Part shown: positions 49,505 through 57,102 of the stretch, in pieces
Layout of the letters: each line of letters starts with the position of its first letter
Numbering within the stretch: the stretch's first letter is position 1
Origin: Crenobacter intestini
Lineage (GTDB): Bacteria > Pseudomonadota > Gammaproteobacteria > Burkholderiales > Chromobacteriaceae
NCBI RefSeq assembly: GCF_004919095.1
Contig: NZ_STGJ01000003.1
Span: 1 to 64,000, forward strand
Length of the DNA stretch: 64,000 nt
Direction of reading: 5' to 3'
The notes under the pieces: model-generated
Databases searched by the model: none
The model's input: the letters and a program-made list of their open reading frames with translations, nothing else
What the model was told of the DNA's origin: nothing
Position numbers and translations under genes: made by a program

Positions 49505-51094
49505 TTACAGGGCGGCGCTGGCGGCCACCGGTGCGGAGGCTTCCTCCGGGTTGTCGGCCTGCCAGGGCAGGGCGACCGGCTTCTGGTTGATCTTCAGCGC
49601 GCCCTCCTTGAAGTCGAGCGTGGTCGCGACCTGGTTGCCGTCGAGTTTTAACAAGCCCTGACGCGCCCACTCGGAGAGCTGGGCGTCGAGCAGGCTGCGT
49701 GCCAGCTCGTCGATTTCGGCCATGTCCGGCTGCTCCTCGGCGCTGGCGTCGACGGTGAACAGGTTGCGCGCTTGCGCGACGACCAGGGTCTCCAGCGCCG
49801 GCTTGGGCAGCGATACCGCGGCGTCGACGTTGAAGCGGCGGATAAAGGCCAGCGGCGACTTGAGGTCGGCTTCTTTCAATCCCTTGATCGCCAGCGTGCC
49901 GGTGAGCGTGCTCATGCCGCTGGGCAGGCCGAGCCTGAACTCGTGGACGACCAGCTTGGGGTCGTTTTCCAGGAGCGGCACGCCGTTTTGCAGGATGGTG
50001 TCGATATAGCGCTTGCGCAGTTCGGCCGGCGGCAGCTTCTCGAACGGCACCTTGGACAGCGCCTCGTCGAGCTTGACCAGCGTCGGGCCGTGCAGGTGGT
50101 TGGCCGACACGTCGAGCTTGAGCGGGCCGTATTTCTGTTCGTCGTAGCGGAAGCTGTCGAAGGTCAGCTTGCCGCGCGTGTTGACGAAGTCGTCCTGTTC
50201 GCTGGTGACGATCTGGTAGTTCAGCTTCTTCAGCTCGACGCTGGAGGGCTTGAGCTCGCCCGAAGGGTTGATGAACTCGCCGACGCGCACGCGGCTGACC
50301 AGGTAGATCAGCTCGTTGAGCTTGATGCTGTAGGGGATCGCTTCCTTCCACGCGAAGCGGATGTCGCCGATCGCAAGCTCGCTGCTGCCAAGCCGCACGC
50401 CGGTCGCGCCGGGGCGAACGTCGGAGGCGTAGCGCACTCCGTTGAAGGTGAAGCTGCCCTTGCTTGCCGCGTCGAGCATGAAGCCCGGCGACAGCGCGTC
50501 GACCCGGTATTCCTTGAAGCCCTTGCCGTAGTCGACCTTCAGGTTGAAGCCCTGCCACTTCATCTGCACGCCGGCCAGCGTTTCCTCGTAGTCGAACTTC
50601 GGGATGGCGACGCTCAGCTCGCCGCCGCCGCCGAAGCCCAGCCGGTTGGTCACGGTGATCGGCTCGGCGTCGCCGAAGAAGCGCGCGAGCGTCTTGCGGG
50701 TCGCCGCGCTCATGTCGAACTCGGTGCGCACCAGCGCGCGCGCCGGCACGAAGTTGAAGCGGGACAAGCCCGGCAGCGGGCCGTGCTCGATATGGTTGGT
50801 GTAGCGCAGCGTGCCCGAGAGCAGCGGCTTGAGGTTGTCCGGCAGCGTCGCGAGGTAGGGGCCGAACAGCTTCTTGTTCAGCTCAAGCTCGGTGGTCTCG
50901 GTCGACGAGAACCAGCCGCGCTCATAACTGTGTGACTTGACGGTGAAGGCCGGCATCGTCGAGAGCAGGCGATACTGCTCGTTCAGCGTCTGCTCGGCCT
51001 TGACGCCCGCCCAGTACGAGAAACCGCCGTAAAACACGGCAAAGGTGGCGACGCCGGCGGCGGCCAGGGTCCAGCGGTGTGCGTTGAAGTTCAC
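49505..51094 (-). CDS. YdgA/DUF945-family envelope protein
   Basis: This 529-residue protein has an N-terminal membrane anchor or signal (about 8-28, TLAAAGVATFAVFYGGF), then KAEQTLNEQYRLL and SYERGWFSSTETTELEL, the usual opening of YdgA (DUF945) proteins. The rest is a long beta-rich periplasmic part. The function is unknown. I chose GTG 51094; an in-frame TTG at 51112 is less likely. Confidence 0.85.
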   Translation of the reverse strand: MNFNAHRWTLAAAGVATFAVFYGGFSYWAGVKAEQTLNEQYRLLSTMPAFTVKSHSYERGWFSSTETTELELNKKLFGPYLATLPDNLKPLLSGTLRYTNHIEHGPLPGLSRFNFVPARALVRTEFDMSAATRKTLARFFGDAEPITVTNRLGFGGGGELSVAIPKFDYEETLAGVQMKWQGFNLKVDYGKGFKEYRVDALSPGFMLDAASKGSFTFNGVRYASDVRPGATGVRLGSSELAIGDIRFAWKEAIPYSIKLNELIYLVSRVRVGEFINPSGELKPSSVELKKLNYQIVTSEQDDFVNTRGKLTFDSFRYDEQKYGPLKLDVSANHLHGPTLVKLDEALSKVPFEKLPPAELRKRYIDTILQNGVPLLENDPKLVVHEFRLGLPSGMSTLTGTLAIKGLKEADLKSPLAFIRRFNVDAAVSLPKPALETLVVAQARNLFTVDASAEEQPDMAEIDELARSLLDAQLSEWARQGLLKLDGNQVATTLDFKEGALKINQKPVALPWQADNPEEASAPVAASAAL

Positions 51095-51236
51095 TATGGC
51101 TCTACCTGTCAATCCAGCGGGTCATCTTACAATAAGGGATTCAAACTGACGACCGTCTCGAGCGCGTAGGACTGGACGCCCGCCATATGACATGTACAAT
51201 CGAGCAATTGTTCGAAACATGAGGCAGCGCTTCAAG

Positions 51237-52403
51237 ATGCAATGGCTTAACGGCTTGGTCGACCTGCCCTGGTGGGGCTATATCCTGGTGGCGCTGGGGC
51301 TCACCCATATCACCATCGCTTCGGTGACCATCTTCCTGCACCGGCACCAGGCGCACCGTGCGCTTGACCTGCACCCGATCCCCAGTCACTTTTTCCGCTT
51401 CTGGCTATGGCTGACCACCGGCCAGGTCACCAAGGAATGGGCGGCGATCCACCGCAAGCACCACGCACGCTGCGAAACCGCCGAGGATCCGCACAGCCCG
51501 CAGGTGCTCGGCATCCGCAAGGTGTTGTGGCAGGGCGCCGAGCTGTACCGCGCCGCGTGCAAGGATCGCGCCATCATGGAGAAGTACGGCCACGGAACGC
51601 CGGACGACTGGCTAGAACGCAATGTCTACACCCGGTACAGCGGCAAGGGCATCGTGCTGATGCTCCTGATCAACCTCGTGCTGTTCGGCGCCGCCGGCCT
51701 GACCATCTGGGCCGTGCAGATGGTGTGGATCCCGTTCTTCGCCGCCGGCGTGATCAACGGACTCGGCCACTTCTGGGGCTACCGCAACTTCGAGAACGAG
51801 GACGCGTCGACCAACCTGGTGCCGTGGGGCATCCTGATCGGCGGCGAGGAACTGCACAACAACCACCACACCTTCGGTACCTCGGCCAAGCTGTCGTACA
51901 AATGGTTCGAGTTCGACATCGGCTGGATGTACATCCGCATCATGGAAATGCTGGGGCTCGCCCGCGTGCGCAAGGTCGCGCCGCGCCTGATCGTCGACGG
52001 CGCGAGCAATGTGGTGACCCCGGACAGCCTGCAGGCGGTGATCGCCAACCGTTACGCGATCGCGGCGGGCTATGCGCGCGAACTGAAGGTCGTCTACCGG
52101 GCGGAGCTCACGCGGCTGGGCCATTCCTCGCTCGCCGCGCAGATGAAGGTGTGGTTGAAGCAGGAAGCCAAGGACACCCCGGAGCCCGAGCGCGCAGAAC
52201 TTGCGCGTCTGCTCGAGCAGAGCGAGCTGTTGGCCAAGGTGTACGCGATGCGCCAGGAGTTGTCGCGGCTGTGGGAGCGCTCGAGCCTGACCCGCGACCA
52301 GTTGCTGGCCGAGATGCACGACTGGTGCGTGCGCGCCGAGGCAAGCGGCATCGAGTCGCTGCAGTCGTTCAGCCGCAAGCTGCGCGGCGCGGCGCTGGCC
52401 TGA
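51237..52403 (+). CDS. Membrane fatty-acid desaturase (DesA type)
   Basis: A di-iron acyl desaturase of 388 residues. The three histidine boxes are HRHQAHR near residue 38, HRKHH near 75 and HNNHH near 222, with four membrane helices around them. The last 130 residues are an all-helical extension beyond the catalytic domain, rich in Glu, Arg and Leu, containing VYAMRQELSRLWERS. The start is uncertain: ATG 51237 fits the family best, and ATGs at 51219 and 51192 are in frame. Confidence 0.88.
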   Translation: MQWLNGLVDLPWWGYILVALGLTHITIASVTIFLHRHQAHRALDLHPIPSHFFRFWLWLTTGQVTKEWAAIHRKHHARCETAEDPHSPQVLGIRKVLWQGAELYRAACKDRAIMEKYGHGTPDDWLERNVYTRYSGKGIVLMLLINLVLFGAAGLTIWAVQMVWIPFFAAGVINGLGHFWGYRNFENEDASTNLVPWGILIGGEELHNNHHTFGTSAKLSYKWFEFDIGWMYIRIMEMLGLARVRKVAPRLIVDGASNVVTPDSLQAVIANRYAIAAGYARELKVVYRAELTRLGHSSLAAQMKVWLKQEAKDTPEPERAELARLLEQSELLAKVYAMRQELSRLWERSSLTRDQLLAEMHDWCVRAEASGIESLQSFSRKLRGAALA

Positions 52404-52513
52404 CCTGCCGGCAGTACCCGGTCTTGCCGACGACGGCCCCATGTGGGGCCGTTTTGGCGCCTGGCGGGTCCGCGCTACAATCTGCTGTCATCACTTGCAC
52501 ACAAGGACGCACC

Positions 52514-52861
52514 ATGTCGCTTTACCGTTACAAGGCGGGCAGCCGCCTCGCCGAAGCCGTCGTCAGCAACGGCCTGATCTTCATGGCCGGGCAGGTGCCG
52601 GAAAACACCGACGCCGACGCGCGCGCGCAGACCGAGGACGTGCTCGCGCAGATCGACGCGCTGCTCGCCGAGCTGGGCTCGGGCAAGGACAAGCTGGTCG
52701 ACGCGACCATTTATCTTGCGGACCTGGCCGACTACGACGCGATGAACGCGGCGTGGGACGCCTGGGTGGTGCCGGGGCAGACCCCGGCGCGCGCGACGGT
52801 TGAGGCGCGGCTGGCCAACCCGGCCTGGAAGGTCGAGATCAAGGTGGTCGCTGAGCGCTGA
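52514..52861 (+). CDS. RidA-family protein (single domain)
   Basis: A 115-residue Rid protein of normal size, preceded by AAGGA 8 bp before the ATG. It has NGLIFMAGQVPEN, a central DATIYLADLADYDAMN block and TPARATVEARLANPAWKVEI. The last contains the deaminase-type arginine and the final acidic residue. It is a separate gene from the triple-RidA protein at 23120. Confidence 0.9.
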   Translation: MSLYRYKAGSRLAEAVVSNGLIFMAGQVPENTDADARAQTEDVLAQIDALLAELGSGKDKLVDATIYLADLADYDAMNAAWDAWVVPGQTPARATVEARLANPAWKVEIKVVAER

Positions 52862-52878
52862 GCGCCCGCGCGCAAACA

Positions 52879-52908
52879 AAAACGGACCGCGCTGCGGTCC
52901 GTTTTTTT
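52879..52908. terminator. Terminator between ridA and the HiPIP gene
   Basis: The stem aacggaccgc/gcggtccgtt with loop gct is followed by seven T. A-rich sequence on the left may allow it to work on the other strand too. Confidence 0.92.
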
Positions 52909-52921
52909 GGGTGAGAGCCGA

Positions 52922-53233
52922 TCAGGCCTTCTTTGCCCACACATTGCACCAGCCCTTGCCGGCAACCAGTTTGCCGCCGAGCATCGGGCACGGGGCGGAC
53001 GCGTCGGTCGGCTTGCCCTGATAGAACTGGCAGTTGCTGCAGGTCTGGCCGGCCGCGTACTTCGGGTACTTCGCCTTGTCGACCTTCTTGGCGTCGGTGA
53101 CGTAACCGAGTGCCTTCGCCTGCGGGTCGGCTTCGGTTGCGGTGGCCGGAGCGGCCATCGCCTGGTTGCCGAGGACGGCGAGGGCGCCGGCAGCGGGAAT
53201 GACTTTCATCAGGAAGGTTCTGCGGCTGGTCAT
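52922..53233 (-). CDS. High-potential iron-sulfur protein
   Basis: A 103-residue periplasmic electron carrier. It has a Tat signal (SRRTFLMK, about 1-27, cut after AMA) and four cysteines for a [4Fe-4S] cluster: TCSNCQFY, APCPMLGG and GWCNVW. HiPIPs carry electrons between cytochrome complexes and oxidases or reaction centres. AAGGAG lies 9 bp before the ATG. Confidence 0.93.
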   Translation of the reverse strand: MTSRRTFLMKVIPAAGALAVLGNQAMAAPATATEADPQAKALGYVTDAKKVDKAKYPKYAAGQTCSNCQFYQGKPTDASAPCPMLGGKLVAGKGWCNVWAKKA

Positions 53234-53396
53234 GCGTGGTACTCCTTGCGGTTGCGTGCTTTGTAATGGGGCTGCCCGCGGGCTTGTTCGGCATTCTTTA
53301 TGCGCCCGCGTCCGGCGGCTGCGCGCGCAGCCGTCTGGGTGTCGATTTTATGCGTTTGGGAAGTCTTGGCCTTGACGTGCGTCAAGCCTGCCGCGT

Positions 53397-53579
53397 TCAG
53401 TCGCGCTGCGGGCGCAACCCCATCTCGATGTCCCAGCGGCGGGACTCGATCTCGCGGCGCGCGTCGTTGCGCAGCTTGTCCTGGGGGTTGGGGCGGTTGG
53501 GGCCGCCGACGGTGCGGTTGCGGATCGCGTGGACGGCATGGATGCGGTCGCGCTCGAAAAGGTACATGCTTCGGCTCAT
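53397..53579 (-). CDS. Small basic protein of unknown function
   Basis: A 60-residue Arg-rich protein (MSRSMYLFERDRIHAVHAIRN at its start, given as a landmark MSRSMYLFERD; RREIESRRWDIEMGLRPQRD at its end). GGAGAAG lies 6 bp before the ATG 53579. No domain is recognised. It is divergent from crcB with about 190 bp of AT-richer DNA between them. Confidence 0.55.
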   Translation of the reverse strand: MSRSMYLFERDRIHAVHAIRNRTVGGPNRPNPQDKLRNDARREIESRRWDIEMGLRPQRD

Positions 53580-53766
53580 GGTCGCTTCTCCGGCAGAGGT
53601 GTTGCAACGCAAGACTGAAAATATCATGAATTTTCTTGCTAAAACATGATGTTTGTCAGACATGGGTGCGCAAAGTTCACACCGTGGCCCTCAAGCAACA
53701 GTCGTCGTTTGTCCGCCTGCCGTGCCGGCGCGGTAGACTGCATGGTTTCTTGATGCAGGAGAGCCT

Positions 53767-54150
53767 ATGCAGCAGATCCTCGCCATTTGCGCGGGGGCGA
53801 GCCTGGGCGCGCTGTCGCGCTGGGGCTTGTCCGAGCTTCTGAACCGCCATTTCCCGCTGCTGCCGCCGGGCACGCTGGTCGCCAACCTGCTGGGTGCCTA
53901 CCTGATCGGCGTCGCCATCGCGCTGTTCGCGCACAGCGAGCTCTCGCCCGCATGGCGGCTGTTCGCGATCACCGGTTTTCTCGGCGCGCTGACGACCTTT
54001 TCCTCGTTTTCGGCCGAGGTGGTCGGCCTGTTGCAGCAGGGGCGCCTGTCCTGGGCCATGCTGACCGCCGGCGCCCACCTGTTCGGCTCGCTCGCGATGA
54101 CCGCGCTGGGGCTCGCCAGTTTCAGCGTGCTGCGCCGTCTGCTGGCCTGA
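53767..54150 (+). CDS. crcB: Fluoride exporter CrcB/Fluc
   Basis: A 127-residue, four-helix inner-membrane fluoride channel. Conserved parts are GALSRW, GTLVANLLGAYLIG and the ion-path motif GFLGALTTFSSFS. It works as a dual-topology dimer. CAGGAG precedes the ATG. I see no fluoride riboswitch upstream. Its 3' end overlaps the convergent LysR gene by 29 bp. Confidence 0.94.
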   Translation: MQQILAICAGASLGALSRWGLSELLNRHFPLLPPGTLVANLLGAYLIGVAIALFAHSELSPAWRLFAITGFLGALTTFSSFSAEVVGLLQQGRLSWAMLTAGAHLFGSLAMTALGLASFSVLRRLLA

Positions 54151-55036
54151 CCTCCCGCGTGCCCAGCAGGGTCGAGAGCAGGCGGCGGGCAGGGGTGCCC
54201 AGTACTTCCTCCTTGAAACAGAGCTTCAGTTCGCGCTCGGCCCACGGGTCGGTCAGCGCGATGGCGGCCAGGCCGTGCGCCGGCGCGAGCTGGCGTGCGC
54301 TGCGTTCGGGCAGGATGCCGACGCCGGCGCCGCTGCCGACGATGGCGGCCAGCGACGCGAAGCCCGGCGTGCGCACCCGGATGCGCAGGCTGTGCCCCTT
54401 CAGTTGGGCCATCCCCTCGATGAAACGCTGCATCGCGATGCCGGGCACCAGCCCGACGAAGGGCTCGTCGAGCAGTTCGGCGAACGCGACCGTGGCGCGG
54501 CGCGCGAGCGGGTGGCCCGCCGCGCAGACCAGCACCAGGCGATCCCGCGCGAACGGCAGCAGCGTCAGCCGCTCGACACCCAGGCTGCCGTCGATCACGC
54601 CGATGTCGATCTCGTCGTGTTCGATCAGGGGGACGATCTGCCGGCTGGGGCGTTCGGTGAGCCGCACGTCGACGTCCGGTTCGCTGGCGAGGAAGGCGCC
54701 GAGCCGTTCGGGCAGGAACACGCTGGTCGCCATCGTGTTGCCGCACACACGGATCTCGCGGCGCACGCCGCTGCTGAGCCTGCCCATCTCGTCGTTCAGC
54801 GCCTCGGTGCCGCGGATCAGCCCCTTGGCGTGCAGGCGCAGCGTCTCGCCGGCCTCGGTCAGGGTGACGCCGCGCGAGTGGCGTTCGACCAGCGGCACGC
54901 CGTACAGCTGTTCGAGCTTCTTCAGGCGCTGGCTCGCCGCCGACAGCGCCATCGGGGCGCGCTCGGCGGCGACGGTCAGGTTGCCGGCCTCGGCGAGCAG
55001 CAGGAAGAATTTCAGGTCGACAAAGTCCAGTCTCAT
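54122..55036 (-). CDS. LysR-family transcriptional regulator
   Basis: A 304-residue LTTR with the N-terminal winged helix (FFLLLAEAGNLTVAAERAPMALSAASQRLKKLE, landmarks NLTVAAERA and SQRLKKLE) and a periplasmic-binding-protein-like effector domain. AGAAGG lies 8 bp before ATG 55036. It is divergent from the EamA transporter, 108 bp apart, so it probably regulates that gene. A T-N11-A-type site is expected in between but not certain. Confidence 0.92.
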   Translation of the reverse strand: MRLDFVDLKFFLLLAEAGNLTVAAERAPMALSAASQRLKKLEQLYGVPLVERHSRGVTLTEAGETLRLHAKGLIRGTEALNDEMGRLSSGVRREIRVCGNTMATSVFLPERLGAFLASEPDVDVRLTERPSRQIVPLIEHDEIDIGVIDGSLGVERLTLLPFARDRLVLVCAAGHPLARRATVAFAELLDEPFVGLVPGIAMQRFIEGMAQLKGHSLRIRVRTPGFASLAAIVGSGAGVGILPERSARQLAPAHGLAAIALTDPWAERELKLCFKEEVLGTPARRLLSTLLGTREVRPADGAAR

Positions 55037-55144
55037 CGCTAAGCCTTCTGTTTTCGTGAAGGCTTGCTCTGCCAATCAAGCAGTTTGGCTCGCCTTATTG
55101 CTTGCATAATCCCCGCTCCATTCATTGCAGTCAAAGGCTGTCGC

Positions 55145-56140
55145 ATGTCGGGTCACGCGCTGGAGAGTTGGCGAACCGCCTTCTTGAATCACAAAGGGGT
55201 GGCGCTGGCCGTGCTGTCGGCAGCCGGCTTTTCGGCGAAGGCGATCTTCGTGAAGCTGGGCTTCCGCTACGGCGCGAGCGCCGAGGCGCTGCTCGCGCTG
55301 CGCATGCTGTTCGCGCTGCCGTTTTTCGCCGCCATGCTGTGGCTGTGCATGCGCGAGGGGGCCTTGCGGCGGATCGGCCGTCGCGACTGGCCGTTAATCG
55401 TGCTGCTCGGCCTGTGCGGCTACTACCTGTCCAGCCTGTTCGACTTCATCGGCCTGCGCTATATCTCGTCGGCGCTCGAGCGGCTGACCCTGTTCCTCTA
55501 CCCGACGCTGGTGTTGCTGCTGTCGGTGATCTTCCTCGGCAAGCGCTATTCGGTCTGCGTGTGGCTGGCGGTCGCGCTGGCCTACCTGGGGGCTGGGCTC
55601 GCGCTCAGCCACGACCTTTCCGACGCGGCGCTGGGGGCGGACGTCTGGGTCGGTGTCGGCTGGGTGTCGCTGAGCATGCTCTGCTACGCCGTCTATGTGG
55701 CCGGCTCAGGCGAGGTGGTTGGCCGGGTCGGCGCGACGCCCTTTTCGGCGCTGGCGACGCTCGTCGCCTGCTTCGCGGTGCTCGCGCATTTTGTGCTTAC
55801 CCAGCCGCTCGAGACGCTGGTGCTGCCGGGCGAGGTCTACCTGATCACACTCTCGATGGCGCTCTTTTCGACGGTGTTCCCGGTGTGGGCGCTGACGCAG
55901 GCGATCCGCCTGCTCGGCGCCGGGCGCGCGGCGTCGATCAGCACGCTGGGGCCGGTGCTGACCCTGTCCATGGGCTGGACGGTGCTCGGCGAGTCGTTCT
56001 CGTGGACGCAGATCGCCGGCGCCGCGCTGGTGATCGCCGGGGTGGTGCTGGTGTCGCGCTCGCGCAAGGCCGAAGAGGCGGCCAGCCCCGACGAAGTGCG
56101 CTGCCCGATCAGCCCCAGGCTCGCGCCGGGGCGCTCTTAA
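55145..56140 (+). CDS. EamA/DMT-family transporter
   Basis: A 331-residue protein with ten membrane helices in two EamA repeats (about 18-155 and 165-300). Substrates of the family include amino acids and metabolites for export; none can be assigned here. The start ATG 55145 gives the family N-terminus. It ends 4 bp into the convergent dienelactone hydrolase gene. Confidence 0.88.
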   Translation: MSGHALESWRTAFLNHKGVALAVLSAAGFSAKAIFVKLGFRYGASAEALLALRMLFALPFFAAMLWLCMREGALRRIGRRDWPLIVLLGLCGYYLSSLFDFIGLRYISSALERLTLFLYPTLVLLLSVIFLGKRYSVCVWLAVALAYLGAGLALSHDLSDAALGADVWVGVGWVSLSMLCYAVYVAGSGEVVGRVGATPFSALATLVACFAVLAHFVLTQPLETLVLPGEVYLITLSMALFSTVFPVWALTQAIRLLGAGRAASISTLGPVLTLSMGWTVLGESFSWTQIAGAALVIAGVVLVSRSRKAEEAASPDEVRCPISPRLAPGRS

Positions 56141-56964
56141 CCGCCGACGCCCATTTGCTGCAGCCATTGCAGCGTGCGTGCCCACGCGTCGCCGGCAGCG
56201 ACCGACTGGTAGCTCGCGCGGTAGTCTGCGTGAAAGGCGTGCCCGGCGTCCGGATAGACGACGATCTTGCCGGATGCGGGCAGGCGCTCGCGCATCGCGT
56301 CGACGTCGGCCTGCGGGATGCCTTCGTCCTTGCCGCCGTACAGGCCGAGCACCGGTACCTTGAGTTCGCCCGCCACGTCGAGCGGCTGCCTGGGCGTAAG
56401 CGTGTCCTGCTTGCCGGCGAGCCGGCCGTAGAAGGCGACGCCCGCCTTGAGGTTGGGGCGCGCCGCCGCGTACAGCCAGACGATGCGGCCGCCCCAGCAA
56501 AAGCCGACCACGCCGGCGCGTGCGCGGTCGCCGCCGTGCTGTCCCGCCCACGCCAGTGTCGCGTCGAGGTCGTCCATCACCTGCCGGTCGGGCACGCGGG
56601 AGACGATGTCGGCCAGGATGGCCTTCACGTCGGCCTTGCCGCGCGGGTCGCCCTGGCGCACGAAGAGTTCGGGGGCGAGCGCAAAGTAGCCCTGGCGTGC
56701 GAGGCGGCGGCAGACGTCGCGGATATGCTCGTGCACGCCGAAGATCTCCTGCACGACCAGCACCACCGGCCACTTGCCACCTGCCTTTGCCGGGCGCGCC
56801 CAGTACACCGGCAGCCGGAAGCCGTCCTCGGTGAAAACCAGGGCGTCGCCCTGTTCGAGGCCGGTGTCGGGCGTGACGATGGGCGAGGCGGCCAGAGGGG
56901 CGGCGGCCAGCGCGTAGCCGGTGGCGGCGAGACAAGCGAGAAAGGCGCGGCGGGGCAGCGGCAT
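56137..56964 (-). CDS. Dienelactone hydrolase-family protein, exported
   Basis: The 275-residue alpha/beta hydrolase has the DLH triad: Cys in VGFCWGGR, Asp in YGGKDEG and His in DAGHAFHAD. The N-terminus (MPLPRRAFLACLAATGYALAA) has an RR pair and a hydrophobic stretch, so a Tat or Sec signal is likely and the protein is periplasmic. AAGGAGAG lies 6 bp before the ATG. A much longer in-frame ORF upstream is a shadow of copA. Confidence 0.9.
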   Translation of the reverse strand: MPLPRRAFLACLAATGYALAAAPLAASPIVTPDTGLEQGDALVFTEDGFRLPVYWARPAKAGGKWPVVLVVQEIFGVHEHIRDVCRRLARQGYFALAPELFVRQGDPRGKADVKAILADIVSRVPDRQVMDDLDATLAWAGQHGGDRARAGVVGFCWGGRIVWLYAAARPNLKAGVAFYGRLAGKQDTLTPRQPLDVAGELKVPVLGLYGGKDEGIPQADVDAMRERLPASGKIVVYPDAGHAFHADYRASYQSVAAGDAWARTLQWLQQMGVGG

Positions 56965-57102
56965 GACACTCTCCTTGGTGACGGACTTCTCCTTCAGGCT
57001 ACGCGCTGACGCCGTGTTGTCACCCCTTCGCCGTTGCCGGCGAGCCGAGGCGGCGGCAATATTGGCCACCTGAATACGGCCCGCCTGTGCCATCCTGTCC
57101 CG

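Noticed and set aside
51190-51225. Inverted repeat around acaat-cgagca-attgt before the desaturase as a fatty-acid regulator site
   Set aside because: The arms are short and the flanking words are not symmetric, so no specific regulator can be supported.
53580-53766. Possible fluoride riboswitch upstream of crcB
   Set aside because: The conserved riboswitch core and pseudoknot could not be traced in this region; only an ordinary ribosome-binding site is visible.
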